Assembly (NCBI RefSeq): GCF_023515955.1
Contig: NZ_CP097322.1
Coordinates: 5,752,501 to 5,816,500 of the forward strand
From: Streptomyces sp. RerS4
Lineage (GTDB): Bacteria > Actinomycetota > Actinomycetes > Streptomycetales > Streptomycetaceae
DNA length: 64,000 nt
Direction of reading: 5' to 3'
Under the pieces are notes generated by a model that saw only the letters and a program-made list of their open reading frames with translations, made no database searches and was not told where the DNA came from. Positions 61,209 to 64,000 of this stretch are shown in pieces (the stretch's first letter is position 1; each line of letters starts with the position of its first letter). Position numbers and translations under genes: made by a program.

Positions 61209-62279
61209 GTGGCGAAGGACTGGTGGCTCTACCGGGGCGCGGGCCCCGGCAAGGAGCGGCGCACCCGACTGGAGGACGGATCACCCCCGCCCTGGCGGGA
61301 CTTCAGCGGTATCCCCGACGGCGCCTACGCGCCCCCGGGCTGCACGGGCGAGGCCTGGGAGCGCACCCGACGGCGCGGCCACGGCTACGTACCGGACGAG
61401 CCCGAGAAGGACGTCGTGAACACCGCGCTCCACCTGCGCCGGCCGCTGCTGATCACCGGCAAGCCCGGCGTCGGCAAGTCCACCCTCGCCTACAGCATCG
61501 CCGCCGACCTGGAGCTGGGCCCCGTACTGCACTGGCCGATCACCAGCCGCACCGTCCTGCGCGACGGCCTCTACCTCTACGACGCCATCGGCCGCCTCCA
61601 GGAAGCCGGCCTCGAACAGACCCGCACCGCCACCACCCGCACCGCCACCACACGCCTCGCCCCGGCCACGCCCGTCCCACCGTCCTCCATCGCCCGCTAC
61701 CTGCGCCTGGGCCCCCTCGGCACCGCCCTGCTGCCGCAGCGCAGGCCCCGCGTCCTGCTCATCGACGAGATCGACAAGAGCGACATCGACCTGCCCGGCG
61801 ACCTCCTCACCGTCTTCGAGGACGGCGGTTTCACCATCCCCGAACTGGCCCGACTGGCCAAGGAGGAACCCACCGTCGTCATCGGCACGGACGACGACCC
61901 CGACGCCGGCGTCGCCGTCACCCAGGGCCGCGTCCAATGCCGCTACTTCCCCATCGTGGTCCTCACCAGCAACGGGGAACGCGACTTCCCCCCCGCGTTC
62001 CTGCGCCGCTGCGTACGCCTCCACCTCGAATCACCCGGCCCGGAGAAGCTCGCCCGCATCGTGCGCGGCCGACTCGGCGTCGACATCACCGGCGAGGACG
62101 GCGCCGAGTACCAGGACCTCGTACGGAGCTTCCTCGAACGCGCCGAGGACGGCGACCTCGCCACCGACCAGCTCCTCAACGCCATCCAACTGCGCCTCGC
62201 CGGCGCCTGGTCGGCGCCCGGCGACCGCGAGCGGTTCCTCGCCACCGTGATGCAGCACCTGACCGGGCCCTCCGCGTGA
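61209..62279 (+). CDS. MoxR-type AAA+ ATPase
   Basis: 356 residues from the GTG at 61209 (GGAGGAAGAGG directly upstream, stronger than for the ATG at 61194). Walker A GKPGVGKST (about 84-92), Walker B LLIDEIDK (about 182-189), sensor 1 VLTSNGERDFPP and an arginine finger in FLRRCVRLHL. A short TRTATTRTATTR microrepeat lies near 140. It is the ATP-driven switch of the vWA-MoxR-caspase trio and should remodel or gate the partner proteins. It is 80 bp from the caspase gene; the following gene overlaps its stop (GTGA). Confidence 0.92.
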   Translation: MAKDWWLYRGAGPGKERRTRLEDGSPPPWRDFSGIPDGAYAPPGCTGEAWERTRRRGHGYVPDEPEKDVVNTALHLRRPLLITGKPGVGKSTLAYSIAADLELGPVLHWPITSRTVLRDGLYLYDAIGRLQEAGLEQTRTATTRTATTRLAPATPVPPSSIARYLRLGPLGTALLPQRRPRVLLIDEIDKSDIDLPGDLLTVFEDGGFTIPELARLAKEEPTVVIGTDDDPDAGVAVTQGRVQCRYFPIVVLTSNGERDFPPAFLRRCVRLHLESPGPEKLARIVRGRLGVDITGEDGAEYQDLVRSFLERAEDGDLATDQLLNAIQLRLAGAWSAPGDRERFLATVMQHLTGPSA

Positions 62280-64000
62280 TCGAGGAACTCCTACGGGCCC
62301 TGGCGGCCGGTGGCACCGACCTCGGCGGTGCCACCGGCGACGGGAGCGCGGCGCCCCGTACCGGCCTCGGGCCCGAGGAGATCGCCGACATCCTGTGGCT
62401 CGCCGCCCGCGTGGACCCGCTGCGTTCCTCCGCCGAGCCCGCGTACGCCGACCCGCCCACCCCGGTCGCCGCCCCCGCGCCGGGTACCGCACGGGGCCCC
62501 GCCCCACCCGACCCTCCCGCGCTGCCGGGCCCGCGCGTGCCCGGCGCGGTCCAGCTCTTCCCGGCGTCCCCCCGCGTCGTCACCGGCCCGGCCACGGGTA
62601 CCGCCGGCGACCCGGACGCCGACCCCGGCACCCGGCGCGGCGTCCCGCTGAGGCTGCCCCGTACCGCCTCGCTGGACGACCCGCTCGCCCTGATGCGCTC
62701 CCTGCGGCCCGTCGGACGACGATCCATCGGCGGCCCCGGCGAGGAACTCGACGAGCAACTCACCGTGGAACGCAGCATCGAGGCCATGGTCCCCACCCCC
62801 GTCCTGCGCCCCGCCGAAAGCCGCTGGCTGGACCTGGCCCTGGTCGTGGACACCCACCCCTCGATGCTGCTGTGGAGCGACCTGGTGGCCGAACTGCGCG
62901 CCGTCCTCACCCGCAGCGGCGTCTTCCGCGACGTCCGCACCTGGCAGCTCACCGGCACCGGACCCGGCGACACCCCCATGCTGGCCCGGCGACGCGGCGC
63001 GGCGCCGCGCAACCCGCTGGAGCTGGCGGACCCGGCCGGCCGGCGGCTGATCCTCGTCGTGTCCGACACCGTCGCGGGCGGCTGGCGCGAGACCCCGCTG
63101 CGCGGCCTGCTCCGGCACTGGAGCACCCACAACGCCGTCGCCGTGCTGAACGTGCTGCCCGAACGGCTGTGGACGCGGGGCGCCGTACGCCCCGTCCCGT
63201 TCGCCGTCCGCTGCGACCGACCCGCCGCCGCCACCCGCGCCTGGCAGCGGGTCCCCGCCGCCCGACGGGCACGCGGCGGCGGAGCGGTGGTCCCGGTGGT
63301 CGGCATCGCCTCCGGGAGCCTCGCCCGACTCGTGCGCGTGGTGTCCGGCGACGGGAGGTGGCGCCGCCTGGCCTGCCTGCGGTTGGACGCCGCACCCGAG
63401 CCCGGCACTGCCGCGCCGGACCGCCGCACCACCGCCCTGGAGGCGGTGGAACGCTTCCGCGCCGGCGCCTCCCCGACCGCCCAGCGACTCGCCGCGCACC
63501 TGGCCGCCGTACCGCTGACCCTGCCCGTGATGACCCTCGTACGACGCTCCCTGCTGCGCGACTCCGAGCACGGACACCTCGCGGAGGTGGCCCTCGGCGG
63601 GCTCTTCGCGCCCTGGGACGGCGAACAGCCCGCCGAGGAGGTGCGGTTCGACTTCCTGCCGGGCGTACGGGACGTGCTGCTCGGCTCCCAACTGCGCGGC
63701 GACGTGGCCGCCGTACGGGAACTCGTGCTGCGCGGGGTGTGGGAGTACATGGACCGCCACCGGGGCACCGGCCCGGACTTCTCCGCGACCCGCGTGACCA
63801 CCGGAGGCGAGGGCCGCCGGGAGGTCCCGCCCGAAGCCCTGCCGTTCGCGGAACGGCCCCCCGGGACGCTCGACGTGGATTCTGCCGGCGCGGGCCTGGC
63901 GGAGCGGGTGGTGCGGGTCCGCTTCGAGCCGCACACGGAGCCCCGCGAAGTCGGCACGCTGCTGACGCCCCGGCTGGTGCTGACCGTCGCCGACGCCGGC
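62276..64000 (+). CDS. SAV_2336 N-terminal-like, vWA-containing protein (partial at window end)
   Basis: 575 residues are visible; the gene continues beyond the window. GTG start overlapping the MoxR stop. Pro/Ala/Gly-rich linker (about 35-130), then a vWA-like region with LDLALVVDTHPSMLLWSDLV (MIDAS-like D-T-H-P-S, about 186-195), a second half with RRLILVVSDTVAGGW and an SAV_2336-type helical region. Near the end GTLLTPRLVLTVADAG resembles the trypsin-like segment that normally reads LTAAH, with the catalytic His position occupied by Asp, suggesting an inactive protease-like domain. It completes the vWA-MoxR-VMAP trio. Confidence 0.85.
   Translation, partial: MIEELLRALAAGGTDLGGATGDGSAAPRTGLGPEEIADILWLAARVDPLRSSAEPAYADPPTPVAAPAPGTARGPAPPDPPALPGPRVPGAVQLFPASPRVVTGPATGTAGDPDADPGTRRGVPLRLPRTASLDDPLALMRSLRPVGRRSIGGPGEELDEQLTVERSIEAMVPTPVLRPAESRWLDLALVVDTHPSMLLWSDLVAELRAVLTRSGVFRDVRTWQLTGTGPGDTPMLARRRGAAPRNPLELADPAGRRLILVVSDTVAGGWRETPLRGLLRHWSTHNAVAVLNVLPERLWTRGAVRPVPFAVRCDRPAAATRAWQRVPAARRARGGGAVVPVVGIASGSLARLVRVVSGDGRWRRLACLRLDAAPEPGTAAPDRRTTALEAVERFRAGASPTAQRLAAHLAAVPLTLPVMTLVRRSLLRDSEHGHLAEVALGGLFAPWDGEQPAEEVRFDFLPGVRDVLLGSQLRGDVAAVRELVLRGVWEYMDRHRGTGPDFSATRVTTGGEGRREVPPEALPFAERPPGTLDVDSAGAGLAERVVRVRFEPHTEPREVGTLLTPRLVLTVADAG

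Noticed and set aside
61194..61209. ATG at 61194 as start of the MoxR gene
   Set aside because: GGAGGAAGAGG lies between the ATG and the GTG at 61209, so it serves the latter.

Overview
The window is high-GC actinobacterial DNA and almost certainly comes from a Streptomyces chromosome. It has GTG starts, densely overlapping GTGA/ATGA operons, a two-domain geosmin synthase, DUF2637 and Spd-type proteins, a pSAM2/RepSA-type integrative element and an SAV_2336-type protein. No rRNA or tRNA gene was seen.

Layout. (1) 1-4.8 kb: small regulatory and accessory genes, namely an anti-sigma-type ATPase, a DUF2637 membrane protein, a FhuF-like [2Fe-2S] protein under an iron box, a FadR-type GntR regulator and a TPR-like protein. 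A seven-copy 16-bp tandem repeat lies between the last two. (2) 4.9-13.8 kb: a purine catabolism block with a PucR regulator facing a three-subunit xanthine dehydrogenase operon (FAD, [2Fe-2S], Mo subunits), an AzgA-type purine permease and XdhC. Strong hairpin terminators punctuate it. (3) 13.9-18.1 kb: a secreted beta-propeller protein, geosmin synthase and a lipoprotein. (4) 18.3-29.6 kb: a polymorphic toxin locus, with an exported FG-GAP/DNRLRE-like protein divergent from a giant RHS protein. The RHS protein carries an internal ricin-type lectin, an RHS core, a HINT domain and a C-terminal toxin, and is followed by an overlapping immunity gene.

(5) 29.8-39.1 kb: a compact integrative and conjugative element (AICE, about 9.3 kb) with int (frameshifted), xis, repSA-like, spdB-like, traB-like, two small transfer-associated genes, a double-HTH GntR (KorSA-like) regulator, an XRE regulator and a small conserved protein. 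A long interrupted palindrome sits in its non-coding region and 22-23 bp direct repeats bound it. (6) 39.2-41.0 kb: a displaced orphan toxin cassette (HINT tail, deaminase-like toxin, immunity gene), then a second, 5'-truncated integrase with its own copy of the end repeat. The order toxin/immunity/hairpin/int therefore occurs twice.

(7) 41.0-53.4 kb: the aerobic cobalamin corrin-ring genes. A B12 riboswitch precedes cobN (minus strand). cobG-cobH-cobIJ run on the plus strand, and MFS-cobL-cobM-cobK form an overlapping operon on the minus strand. (8) 53.5-57.5 kb: a winged-HTH regulator, a GNAT acetyltransferase, a secreted trypsin-like protease and a secreted PI-PLC-like protein. (9) 57.6-64 kb (cut by the window end): a tightly coupled four-gene unit of alpha/beta hydrolase, caspase with a VMAP-like tail, MoxR-type AAA ATPase and SAV_2336/vWA-like protein. 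It looks like a vWA-MoxR-caspase conflict (putative defence/cell-suicide) system and is the best candidate for an incompletely described system here. The layered RHS/AICE/orphan-toxin locus is the second.
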